Assembly: GCA_002707085.1 (NCBI GenBank)
Contig: PALY01000035.1
Coordinates: 6,631-12,261 of the forward strand
Reading direction: 5' to 3'
DNA from: Deltaproteobacteria bacterium
GTDB taxonomy: Bacteria > Myxococcota_A > UBA796
Length of the DNA stretch: 5,631 nucleotides
The number at the start of each line of letters is the position of its first letter. The stretch's first letter is position 1. The translations under genes and the position numbers were made by a program. This document shows, piece by piece, positions 1 to 5,631 of the stretch. Under the pieces are notes generated by a model. The model ran no database searches, was not told the origin of the DNA, and saw only the letters and a list, made by a program, of their open reading frames with translations.

Positions 1-1271
1 ACCACTTCACAGCCTTCATCGACCACACCATCACAGTTGTTGTCGATGCCATCACACATCTCACCCATGCCTGGGTTGACCCAACCTTCATCGTCGTTGC
101 AATCACCTTCATCCGCCCTGTACCCATCGCCATCGATGTCTCCAGGATCTTCGTCGATCACATCGTCGCAGTCATCATCCACTCCGTTCTCGGTGTCCTC
201 TTCTGCGCCTGGATGAATCGTTTCGTCGGAATCATCACAGTCACCGGCTTCTTCCGAAAACCCATCTCCATCGTCATCGAAACGGTCCGTTCCTTCATCG
301 ACCATTTCATCGCAATCGTTATCGACTCCGTCCAATACTTCTTCCGCTTCAGGGTGAATGTCTGCAGCGTCATCGTTGCAATCACCTTCATCTTCACTGA
401 AGCCATCTTCATCATCGTCGAAGCCAGAAGTGCCTTCATCGATCAATTCATCGCAGTCGTTATCGACACCATCGAATGTTTCTGTTGCCCCTGGGTGGAC
501 TGTCGGATCAAAGTCGTTGCAGTCACCCGATGACGCTGTGTAGCCATCACGGTCCGCATCATGGGCGCCATCATCGACCACCCCGTCACAATCATTGTCG
601 ATGCCATCACCAAGGATCTCTACCGCATCCGGGTGTACATCGATGTCGCCATCCGCACAGTCACCATCCATTTCGGCGTAGCCATCACCATCGTCGTCAC
701 CACCGCGGGTACCTTCATCAACAAGACCATCACAGTCATCGTCTTCACCATCCCACGTTTCGATGGCACCTGGGTGTACATCTGCTCGACTGTCATCGCA
801 GTCACCGCCCATTTCGGTATAGCCATCGCCGTCGTCGTCGTACACCACCGTGCCGTCATCGACTTCGCCATCACAGTCTTCGTCAATGCCGTCGATTTCT
901 TCAGGCCCCGACCCTGGATAGATGCTGGCGTCGGTGTCCACACAGTCATCACCACCCGCGCCTACCCAGTCATACCCGTCACCATCGGCATCGGAATCGT
1001 CGTAGCCATCGCAGTCGTTGTCGATGCCATCATATGGAATCTCTGTAGCGTCCGGATGAACACTGGCGTCGGTGTCTAAGCAGTCATCTCCGCCAACCCC
1101 ATCCCAGTCATACCCGTCTCCGTCCACATCGGTCAGATCTGAGCCATCGCAATCATTGTCGATGCCGTCATACGGAATCTCTGCAACGCCAGGATTGATG
1201 TCAGGGTTTTCATCGTCACAATCAAGCCCTGCACAAGAGTAGGATTCATATCCGTCCTCATCCGAGTCACA
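1..1271 (-). repeat. Nine or more tandem MopE-type repeats of gene C
   Basis: Protein residues 210-632, about 47 residues per unit. Units two and three are near-copies of each other. Units four to eight follow a regular pattern: (Y/F)DDDGDG, GDC(D/N)D, HPGAxE, DGVDNDCD, VDEGT. In units six to eight the usual CDG is changed to CDE or CDD. The last unit has an extra Cys pair (EMCDG, EGCEV) as seen at the ends of such arrays, and it reaches the window edge. Confidence 0.88.
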
Positions 1272-1898
1272 CCCACCAAGCAACATGTTGATTTCGTTTT
1301 GATACAACAAAACCGCTTGAGAGGAGTCGGAGATGGTATCGGTCAGAAAACCATTCACAATTGTTCGGCCTTCATTGCCGAGTCCGATTGCGGCATTGCC
1401 GTAGGCTGACGTTGCCAACGAGTCTCCAGAAGTCATGGAGAACGACATGCTGTACGTACCCCAACCCGAAGAACCCACATTCACACGCGTGGAGGACAAT
1501 CCTGCAGCAAGACGGGAGTCATCGACATCAAAGTAGGAGAAGTTCGTGCTGGAGTAGCTGATCCCAAATGTGCTGGCCCGACTTCCATCTCGGGTCCAAT
1601 CTTGCATGATCGCCAATCCACCACTGGCAACGAAACTGTTCACTGCAGGGCTGGAATGAGACCAGTTTTGAACCGCCAAAATGACCAGATCAAAGCCGCC
1701 TGAACTCACGCGCGATTCACAGTCTGAAAGCGAAGTCGTGGTCGTAATGCTGTGGGTTCCTGAAAAAGAATCAACGGCCGTCCGCATATGATCTGTCCCG
1801 ACCACATAGTCCACGCAGTACAAAATACTGTCCGCATGGGCCGTAGGTGCGGTCAACAGACCGATGCTCGCACAGAGAGCTGGGAGGCTCCACTTCAC
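1..1898 (-). CDS. Secreted protein: ThuA/GATase-like head plus MopE-type repeat array (3' partial)
   Basis: Translation from the GTG at 1898-1896 gives 632 codons with no stop before the left window edge, so the C-terminus is missing. The GTG overlaps the previous stop in a GTGA. A clear Sec signal peptide follows (MKW, hydrophobic core, likely cut after A22 in TAHA/DS), which supports this start. Residues about 23-209 form a domain with features of the ThuA / class I glutamine-amidotransferase-like fold: GGFDLVILAV, then VNSFVASGGLAIMQDW, and near the end GNEGRTIVNGFLTD with NEINMLLGG. Families with this fold often end in a 'G-R-V-hydrophobic-GF' strand and a final helix with N-E-I. No Cys sits where an amidotransferase nucleophile would be expected, so catalysis is doubtful. 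Residues 210-632 hold nine MopE-type repeats, and the last ends at EGCEV where the window stops. Further repeats or a sorting tail may lie beyond. Inferred role: exported, surface-associated metal- or Ca2+-binding protein. Confidence 0.88.
   Translation of the reverse strand, partial: MKWSLPALCASIGLLTAPTAHADSILYCVDYVVGTDHMRTAVDSFSGTHSITTTTSLSDCESRVSSGGFDLVILAVQNWSHSSPAVNSFVASGGLAIMQDWTRDGSRASTFGISYSSTNFSYFDVDDSRLAAGLSSTRVNVGSSGWGTYSMSFSMTSGDSLATSAYGNAAIGLGNEGRTIVNGFLTDTISDSSQAVLLYQNEINMLLGGCDSDEDGYESYSCAGLDCDDENPDINPGVAEIPYDGIDNDCDGSDLTDVDGDGYDWDGVGGDDCLDTDASVHPDATEIPYDGIDNDCDGYDDSDADGDGYDWVGAGGDDCVDTDASIYPGSGPEEIDGIDEDCDGEVDDGTVVYDDDGDGYTEMGGDCDDSRADVHPGAIETWDGEDDDCDGLVDEGTRGGDDDGDGYAEMDGDCADGDIDVHPDAVEILGDGIDNDCDGVVDDGAHDADRDGYTASSGDCNDFDPTVHPGATETFDGVDNDCDELIDEGTSGFDDDEDGFSEDEGDCNDDAADIHPEAEEVLDGVDNDCDEMVDEGTDRFDDDGDGFSEEAGDCDDSDETIHPGAEEDTENGVDDDCDDVIDEDPGDIDGDGYRADEGDCNDDEGWVNPGMGEMCDGIDNNCDGVVDEGCEV
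1272..1832 (-). other. ThuA / class I GATase-like domain of gene C
   Basis: Residues 23-209. A first strand (SILYCVDYV), a second strand after a Cys-containing helix (FDLVILAV), a 'VNSFVASGGLAIM' helix-turn-strand, and a closing GRTIVNGF strand plus helix resemble the Rossmann-like fold of ThuA and glutamine-amidotransferase relatives. The match is by eye only. Confidence 0.5.
1833..1898 (-). other. Sec signal peptide of gene C
   Basis: Residues 1-22: positive start (MKW), hydrophobic core with LPAL and IGLL, and an A-H-A cleavage site before Asp23. No lipobox Cys is present near the cleavage site, so type I signal peptidase cleavage is expected. Confidence 0.75.
1895..1898 (-). other. GTGA stop/start overlap between the second and third gene
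   Basis: The TGA of the lipoprotein gene (1897-1895) overlaps a GTG start (1898-1896). Only a weak GATGGA (1912-1907) lies eight bases upstream, and it is part of the conserved C-D-G codons of the last repeat, so it may be incidental. Initiation probably depends on ribosomes ending the upstream gene. The signal peptide that follows supports the start. Confidence 0.75.
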
Positions 1899-3319
1899 AG
1901 AGCGATTCCATCGCAGTTGTTGTCGATGCCATCTCCAGAAATCTCAGGATGACCCGGGTTCACGGTGGGGTCTGCATCATCGCAATCACCACCCAACTCA
2001 GAGAAGCCATCCCCGTCATCATCGGCATACGCAGTGCCTTCGTCGACTTCACCATCACAGTCATTGTCGAGCCAATCAGGAACCTCAATGGCGGATGGAG
2101 AGATGCGTTCATCCGTGTCATCGCAGTCTCCTTCCATCTCGGTCACACCATCGCCATCGTCATCGTAGACGCGGGTGCCTTCGTCGATCACGCCATCACA
2201 GTCGTTGTCCACGCCATCAGGCAATTCTGTGGCCCCCGGATAGGTGGTGGGATCATATTCATCACAGTCTCCGCCTACGTCACCGTAGCCATCTCCGTCC
2301 ATGTCAGATGCACCTGAATCCACAATGCCATCGCAATCGTCGTCGATCCCATTGGTGGGGTCCTCAAAGGCACCCATATACACGCCGGCATCACCGTCAT
2401 TGCAATCACCATCATCTTCCGTCTGACCATCACCATCATCGTCATAGCAGCCGGTTCCTTCATCGATAATGCCATCACAATCGTCGTCGACCGAGTTGCA
2501 TACCTCTGGGGCACCTGGATGGACCGACCCTTCAGAGTCGTCGCAGTCAGAACCACACACACTGTAGCCGTCTGAATCTTGGTCATACAGATCCGCAGAA
2601 CCGGTGGAGCAGGCATTTCCTCTAAGGCTGACACCGGCAAGCGTACCGCCTGTACTCAAGGCCATTTCCAAACTGCCTGTTTCTTCCGCGAAGGTCTCGG
2701 GAACAAATCGTAAATCCAGTTGCTGAGTCTCACCTGGAGCAATCCGAACCGGCATGTCTGTGTTGCCCTGGAACACCACATTGTCCAGAACCAAGTCATC
2801 CACAGAAATCGCAACAGTTCCTTCATTCACAACATGAACAGAATCGTCCTTCTTCTCTCCTGGAAGAACGGGACCAAAATCCAAGACGGAAGGCCAAACT
2901 TTAACAACGGGTGTCGCAGCATGACCCCGAACCTCAATCATCCGTTCGTTGTCATCCTCGATGTCCGTTTTCACAATAATCTGGGCCCAGTGGTAGCCCT
3001 CAGCTGCTGGAGTGTAGGCAAACGGGAGATGCGTTGTCGACTCCGATTCGATGCGGGTCGCATGCTCCTCTTCGGCCAACTCGACGTACTCTCCTTCAAC
3101 ATTGATGATCTCAATTGCGAGAATACTGATGTCTCCACCGCCGATGGATGTGGCATCCACCTCAAAAAGCACCGGTTCACCCACAGCCACATCGCCCAAA
3201 TCTACCAGTTCGGGATTCAAAACGAAGTCACGTGGTTCCTCTGTAATTTTGTAATCCTGACCACATCCAAAGCCCAGAAATACTACAGTCGCCGCGCAGA
3301 ATAAATTCACTTTTCTCAT
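1895..3319 (-). CDS. Probable lipoprotein with two ASH-like domains and five MopE-type repeats
   Basis: The product has 474 residues from an ATG overlapping the upstream TGA. I chose this start over one 99 bases upstream because a GAGGGG ribosome site lies five bases before it and a signal sequence follows at once: MRK, a hydrophobic run, then FLGFGC. Cys19 could be the lipidated residue, but the lipobox is weak (Gly at -3, Leu at -4). Residues about 34-134 and 138-235 look like two ASH/HYDIN-type immunoglobulin-fold domains: each starts with a P-x-x-(V/L)-D-(L/F)-G-x-V-x-x-G signature (NPELVDLGDVAVG, WPSVLDFGPVLPG), and the second has NEGTVAISV. Residues 245-474 are five MopE-type repeats, and the protein ends three residues after the last CDG with no sorting tail. 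This architecture is common among myxobacterial outer-membrane or secreted proteins of unknown function. Inferred role: lipid-anchored partner of the flanking products. Anchoring is likely but not certain. Confidence 0.9.
   Translation of the reverse strand: MRKVNLFCAATVVFLGFGCGQDYKITEEPRDFVLNPELVDLGDVAVGEPVLFEVDATSIGGGDISILAIEIINVEGEYVELAEEEHATRIESESTTHLPFAYTPAAEGYHWAQIIVKTDIEDDNERMIEVRGHAATPVVKVWPSVLDFGPVLPGEKKDDSVHVVNEGTVAISVDDLVLDNVVFQGNTDMPVRIAPGETQQLDLRFVPETFAEETGSLEMALSTGGTLAGVSLRGNACSTGSADLYDQDSDGYSVCGSDCDDSEGSVHPGAPEVCNSVDDDCDGIIDEGTGCYDDDGDGQTEDDGDCNDGDAGVYMGAFEDPTNGIDDDCDGIVDSGASDMDGDGYGDVGGDCDEYDPTTYPGATELPDGVDNDCDGVIDEGTRVYDDDGDGVTEMEGDCDDTDERISPSAIEVPDWLDNDCDGEVDEGTAYADDDGDGFSELGGDCDDADPTVNPGHPEISGDGIDNNCDGIAL
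1898..2587 (-). repeat. Five tandem MopE-type repeats of gene B
   Basis: Protein residues 245-474. Units begin with DQDSDG, DDDGDG, MDGDG, DDDGDG and DDDGDG, and each contains GDC or SDC followed later by D(N/D)(D/N)CDG. The first unit has two extra Cys (YSVCGSDC, PEVCNS) and a further Cys follows it (GTGC). Confidence 0.88.
3316..3319 (-). other. ATGA stop/start overlap between the first and second gene
   Basis: On the minus strand ATG (3319-3317) and TGA (3318-3316) share two bases. This layout is typical of translational coupling and implies a shared transcript. Confidence 0.85.
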
Positions 3320-5631
3320 GCATTCCCCTCGGGACTTCGCCTGCGCCACCCCAGGAGCGACAAAAGCGGACCCATCCACAGCCATGATGGCGGGCGTGGC
3401 GCCAGGTTGCAACCGCATCCCTCACGTTTTTCACTGGATCCCGGGGTTGTCACGGACCCAGGAGGGGGTGCCTCCCAATCTGCATTCGGGTCTTCCGGGG
3501 TATCGCCCGTCTCTCCGGTATCGTCCGACCCTGCGTCTTCCGCACCACCAGTATCCGCCTCAATTCCAGACATGTCACCCGAATCCGACCCATCGTCGCC
3601 GCTTGTTCCTGTGTCAGTCCCACCATCAAAATCTTCGTCCCCTCCAACATCCGCATCTCCATCAGAATCCGCGTCTGAATCCGCATCTGCATCAATGTCA
3701 AAATCTGCATCTCCATCCGATGCAGAGCCACTTCCAGTGTCATGACTCGGGCGACAATCCTCATCGATGTCACCATCACAGTCTTCATCTCCCCCACCGC
3801 AATCGTCTGCGGACACCGATGGATGCACGGACGCATCGCCGTCATCGCAGTCTGCAAGAGATGAGTCGTCGGCCCATGCACCCGCTCGGTGACCATCACC
3901 ATCCCGGTCATAGTCATCCTCTCCGCCACAATCTGAGTCGATACCATCGTACCAAGAGTCATCCGCCCCCGGATACACACCGGGATGGTCATCATCACAG
4001 TCATCACCACCCGCAGAAACGGAGACGTATCCATCACAGTCTAGGTCTGGCCCTTCAGGGGTGACCCCATCACCCGGGTAATGGGTGCCGTCGCTGTCAT
4101 CGCAATCATCTCCACCGTAGGCAACATCATCGTGGCCATCCCGATCGCAATCGAAGTCACTGTGACCATCACAGTCTGAATCTACGCCGTCGTAGCAAGC
4201 ATCTTCAATGGATTCTGGGCTAGCGTCGCCATCGGCGTCATCACAGTCGTCTCCACCATAGGCCACCGGGATGTGACCGTCGCCATCGGCATCGTAATCA
4301 TCATCTCCCCCACAGTCCGAATCGATCCCGTCATACCAAGTCTCTTCTGCCTCCGGATGCGTCGAGTCGCTCTCGTCGTCACAATCCCCAACACCGTACA
4401 CGCCGATGGCACCTGGAAAGCCACCCGAAGCCCACCCGTCACCATCGGCATCATGGTCCGTGGTTGGGTCACAGTCATCGTCTACATCGTCGTAAAACAC
4501 TTCTTCGGCATCGGGGTGAACCGCGCTCTCCTCATCGTCACAATCATCGCCACCAAACAATGCGGAACGATGGCCGTCACCATCGGAATCAAAATCATCG
4601 TCCCCGGCACAATCAGAATCCACCCCGTCGTACCAATCGTCTTCGCCACCTGGATAGGTCGTGTCATCCAAGTCATCGCAATCAAAGTCAGCACCCGATG
4701 TCGTGGAATAGCCATCACCATCGGCATCGTAATCATCGCCGCCATCACAATCGCCGTCGATGCCGTCGTACCACACCTCTTCACCACCCGGATACGCAGC
4801 AGGTTCGGAGTCGTCGCAGTCACCCTCAGCCTCTGTAAAGCCGTCTTCATCCGCATCGTCCAAACCCAAGGCTGAGAACGTGACATCATCCAAACCCCAG
4901 ACGTCTCCCGACTCATCGTGAACCAGCCGAACTGTATCTGCCGGCACAGGGAAACTAAAGCCCACAAAGCCCGCAGTTCCAGGCGCAAGATCTACGTCAT
5001 ACAACACAATGTCGTCACGAGAAGCAGTGACTGAAACCTGTCCGTCAGCGTCCAGCAACCACAAAGCCAATGCTGGCTGATGCTCATCAAAATTCAGAAT
5101 CAGCTCACTGCTGGCAGTGCGCCCAGCTTGCGTATCGATGGCTGCACTTGCATCCACTGCAGAATCAACAATGAGGTCGCCTGCAAATGAAACGCCCAAG
5201 TGATCATATTGATCGACAACTGCGGCACCGAGTTCAAGGTCCTCAAAATCCACACGGGCGCCAATGATACTTACGTCTGCAACAAAGGCGCCTTCACTTA
5301 AATACAGCCCGGCAGCACCGGCATCGACAACCCCATCGCAGTCATTGTCTACGCCATCACCGTACAACTCCTCTGCACCAGGGCCTACGGATGCATCAAA
5401 ATCATCACAATCTCCATCTTCCGCACTCAGCCCATCTCCATCCCGATCAGAACCTGCAGAGAACACGACGCTAATGTCATCAACCCCCCAGCCATTGGGA
5501 CTTTCTGCAGCGATTCGAAACTGATCTACCGGCTCTGCAAAAGTGAACCCTTGGAACACACCGCCGGGTGTATCCGGACCATGTGCTTCAAAAAGGTATG
5601 CATCCACCACCAAAGAACCGTCGCTTACAGC
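3316..5631 (-). CDS. MopE-repeat surface protein with MYXO-CTERM-like tail (5' partial)
   Basis: The frame is open to the right edge of the window, so the true start and signal peptide lie outside; 771 residues are visible before the TGA. Residues 1-57 are the end of a beta-rich domain finishing in NGWGVDDI. One MopE-type repeat follows (61-104). A complete beta-rich domain comes next (about 126-255), opening with VDFEDL and closing with DVWGLDDVTF. Eight tandem repeats (258-626), an acidic D/S/G/T stalk (627-731) and a C-terminal tail with GCGC, a hydrophobic segment and WRRR (738-771) complete it. The tail resembles MYXO-CTERM sorting signals, which in Myxococcota mark proteins for processing and display on the cell surface. 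The repeats carry DxDxDG loops and usually two Cys each, as in MopE-family putative metal-binding proteins. Role inferred: surface-exposed, Ca2+ or metal-binding, extended protein. Its stop overlaps the start of the next gene by four bases. Surface location is fairly secure; ligand and function are unknown. Confidence 0.9.
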   Translation of the reverse strand, partial: AVSDGSLVVDAYLFEAHGPDTPGGVFQGFTFAEPVDQFRIAAESPNGWGVDDISVVFSAGSDRDGDGLSAEDGDCDDFDASVGPGAEELYGDGVDNDCDGVVDAGAAGLYLSEGAFVADVSIIGARVDFEDLELGAAVVDQYDHLGVSFAGDLIVDSAVDASAAIDTQAGRTASSELILNFDEHQPALALWLLDADGQVSVTASRDDIVLYDVDLAPGTAGFVGFSFPVPADTVRLVHDESGDVWGLDDVTFSALGLDDADEDGFTEAEGDCDDSEPAAYPGGEEVWYDGIDGDCDGGDDYDADGDGYSTTSGADFDCDDLDDTTYPGGEDDWYDGVDSDCAGDDDFDSDGDGHRSALFGGDDCDDEESAVHPDAEEVFYDDVDDDCDPTTDHDADGDGWASGGFPGAIGVYGVGDCDDESDSTHPEAEETWYDGIDSDCGGDDDYDADGDGHIPVAYGGDDCDDADGDASPESIEDACYDGVDSDCDGHSDFDCDRDGHDDVAYGGDDCDDSDGTHYPGDGVTPEGPDLDCDGYVSVSAGGDDCDDDHPGVYPGADDSWYDGIDSDCGGEDDYDRDGDGHRAGAWADDSSLADCDDGDASVHPSVSADDCGGGDEDCDGDIDEDCRPSHDTGSGSASDGDADFDIDADADSDADSDGDADVGGDEDFDGGTDTGTSGDDGSDSGDMSGIEADTGGAEDAGSDDTGETGDTPEDPNADWEAPPPGSVTTPGSSEKREGCGCNLAPRPPSWLWMGPLLSLLGWRRRSPEGNA
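3319..3420 (-). other. MYXO-CTERM-like C-terminal sorting signal
   Basis: Residues 738-771 contain GCGC, a short Pro-rich gap, the hydrophobic run SWLWMGPLLSLLGW, then RRR and a short tail. The order Cys motif, hydrophobic helix and basic end matches the MYXO-CTERM class. The hydrophobic stretch is short, and the tail after RRR (SPEGNA) is slightly longer than usual. Confidence 0.75.
3325..3330 (-). promoter_or_regulatory. Ribosome binding site GAGGGG of the lipoprotein gene
   Basis: The minus strand reads GAGGGG, five bases, then ATG at 3319-3317. It lies inside the last codons of the upstream gene and decides the start of the lipoprotein gene in favour of this ATG over the more upstream in-frame candidate. 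Confidence 0.75.
3439..3753 (-). other. Acidic low-complexity stalk of gene A
   Basis: Residues 627-731 are almost wholly Asp, Ser, Gly, Thr, Ala and Glu, ending in a Pro-rich part (EAPPPG). It has no Cys. Such segments usually serve as flexible spacers between folded ectodomains and a membrane or cell-envelope anchor, which fits its place just before the sorting tail. Confidence 0.75.
3646..3717 (-). repeat. Six-base Asp-x dipeptide tract in the stalk
   Basis: Residues 639-662 alternate Asp with Ala, Ser, Gly, Ile, Phe or Val (for example DADADSDADSDGDADV). The DNA is a run of degenerate GAY-NNN six-base units, so gain or loss of units would keep the frame. Confidence 0.7.
3754..4860 (-). 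repeat. Eight tandem MopE-type repeats of gene A
   Basis: Protein residues 258-626. A typical unit runs DADGDGH, variable stretch, GGDDCDD, YPGxEE, WYDG(I/V)DSDC, GGDDDY, then the next unit. This differs from the VDEGT-type repeats of the other two genes. The fourth unit carries a Gly-rich insertion (GGFPGAIGVYG). The sixth and seventh are shortened and merged. The last returns to the DEDCDGDIDEDC form. Confidence 0.88.
5320..5451 (-). repeat. Single MopE-type repeat between two beta-rich domains
   Basis: Residues 61-104 contain DRDGDG, GDCDDFD, GPGAEE and DGVDNDCDGVVD, a complete canonical unit. It stands apart from the main array and separates the two W-G-(V/L)-D-D domains. Confidence 0.85.

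Noticed and set aside
213..1079. Several long plus-strand open frames (for example 213-533, 476-1048 and 561-1079)
   Set aside because: They lie opposite the repeat array. The reverse complements of Asp, Gly and Cys codons give Ile/Val/Thr or His/Arg-rich products with almost no stops. No signal, domain or ribosome site was seen, and their periodicity mirrors the real gene.
1..1271. CRISPR array, suggested by regular repeats
   Set aside because: The period is about 138-147 bases, the repeats are degenerate and continuously coding, and there are no short identical repeats with unique spacers.
1847..2469. Plus-strand open frames across the junction of genes B and C
   Set aside because: They cover the antisense of the repeat region and of the gene overlap, with the same His/Arg or Ile/Val shadow composition.
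2720..3304. A 194-residue plus-strand frame opposite the ASH-like domains
   Set aside because: It has a more normal composition than the other shadows, but the minus-strand frame shows domains, a signal peptide and a ribosome site, whereas this frame shows no recognisable feature.
1895..3330. Promoter or terminator between the genes
   Set aside because: The genes overlap by four bases at both junctions. No hairpin followed by a T run was seen on the minus strand, and no promoter could be told apart from coding sequence.
3320..3418. Upstream extension of gene B by 33 residues
   Set aside because: It would bury the signal peptide inside the protein and overlap gene A by about 100 bases. The ATG at 3319 has a good ribosome site and begins the signal sequence.
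3318..4064. Plus-strand frame of 248 residues opposite the gene A stalk and repeats
   Set aside because: The His/Pro/Arg-rich low-complexity product is a mirror of GAT/GGT/GAC-rich coding DNA.

Overview
The window holds three genes, all on the minus strand, packed end to end with 4-base stop/start overlaps, so they read as one operon in the order: gene A (3316-5631, 5' end outside the window), gene B (1895-3319), gene C (1-1898, 3' end outside the window). There is no intergenic space. No RNA gene, insertion sequence, CRISPR array, terminator or promoter could be supported.

All three products are built from the same module: a Cys/Asp-rich repeat of about 45-50 residues with a DxDxDG calcium-type loop, then GDC(D/N)D, then P-G-A-x-E, then DG(I/V)D(N/D)DCDG(x)(V/I)DEG. 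This is the 'putative metal-binding motif' or MopE-type repeat (Pfam Cu-binding_MopE family) common in surface and secreted proteins of Myxococcota and related bacteria. The array is combined with a different partner in each gene. Gene A has beta-rich 'W-G-(L/V)-D-D' domains, nine repeats, an acidic low-complexity stalk and a MYXO-CTERM-like tail (GCGC, hydrophobic stretch, RRR). Gene B has a lipoprotein-like signal, two ASH/HYDIN-like immunoglobulin-fold domains and five repeats. Gene C has a Sec signal peptide, a domain resembling the ThuA / class I glutamine-amidotransferase-like fold, and at least nine repeats running off the window.

The MYXO-CTERM-like tail and MopE arrays point to a member of Myxococcota (former Deltaproteobacteria). 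By eye the G+C content is moderate (roughly 50-57 percent, not computed), well below that of Myxococcus, which suggests a marine or uncultured lineage rather than a classical soil myxobacterium. This placement is inference.

The likely joint role is a set of co-translated cell-surface or secreted Ca2+/metal-binding proteins, one held by the C-terminal sorting tail and one by a lipid. No enzymatic function can be assigned. The main points of interest are the overlapping three-gene layout with three different N- or C-terminal targeting solutions, gene C's glutamine-amidotransferase-like head, the repeat subfamily peculiar to gene A, and several traces of repeat duplication and deletion. Long plus-strand open frames are shadows of the repeats and were discarded.
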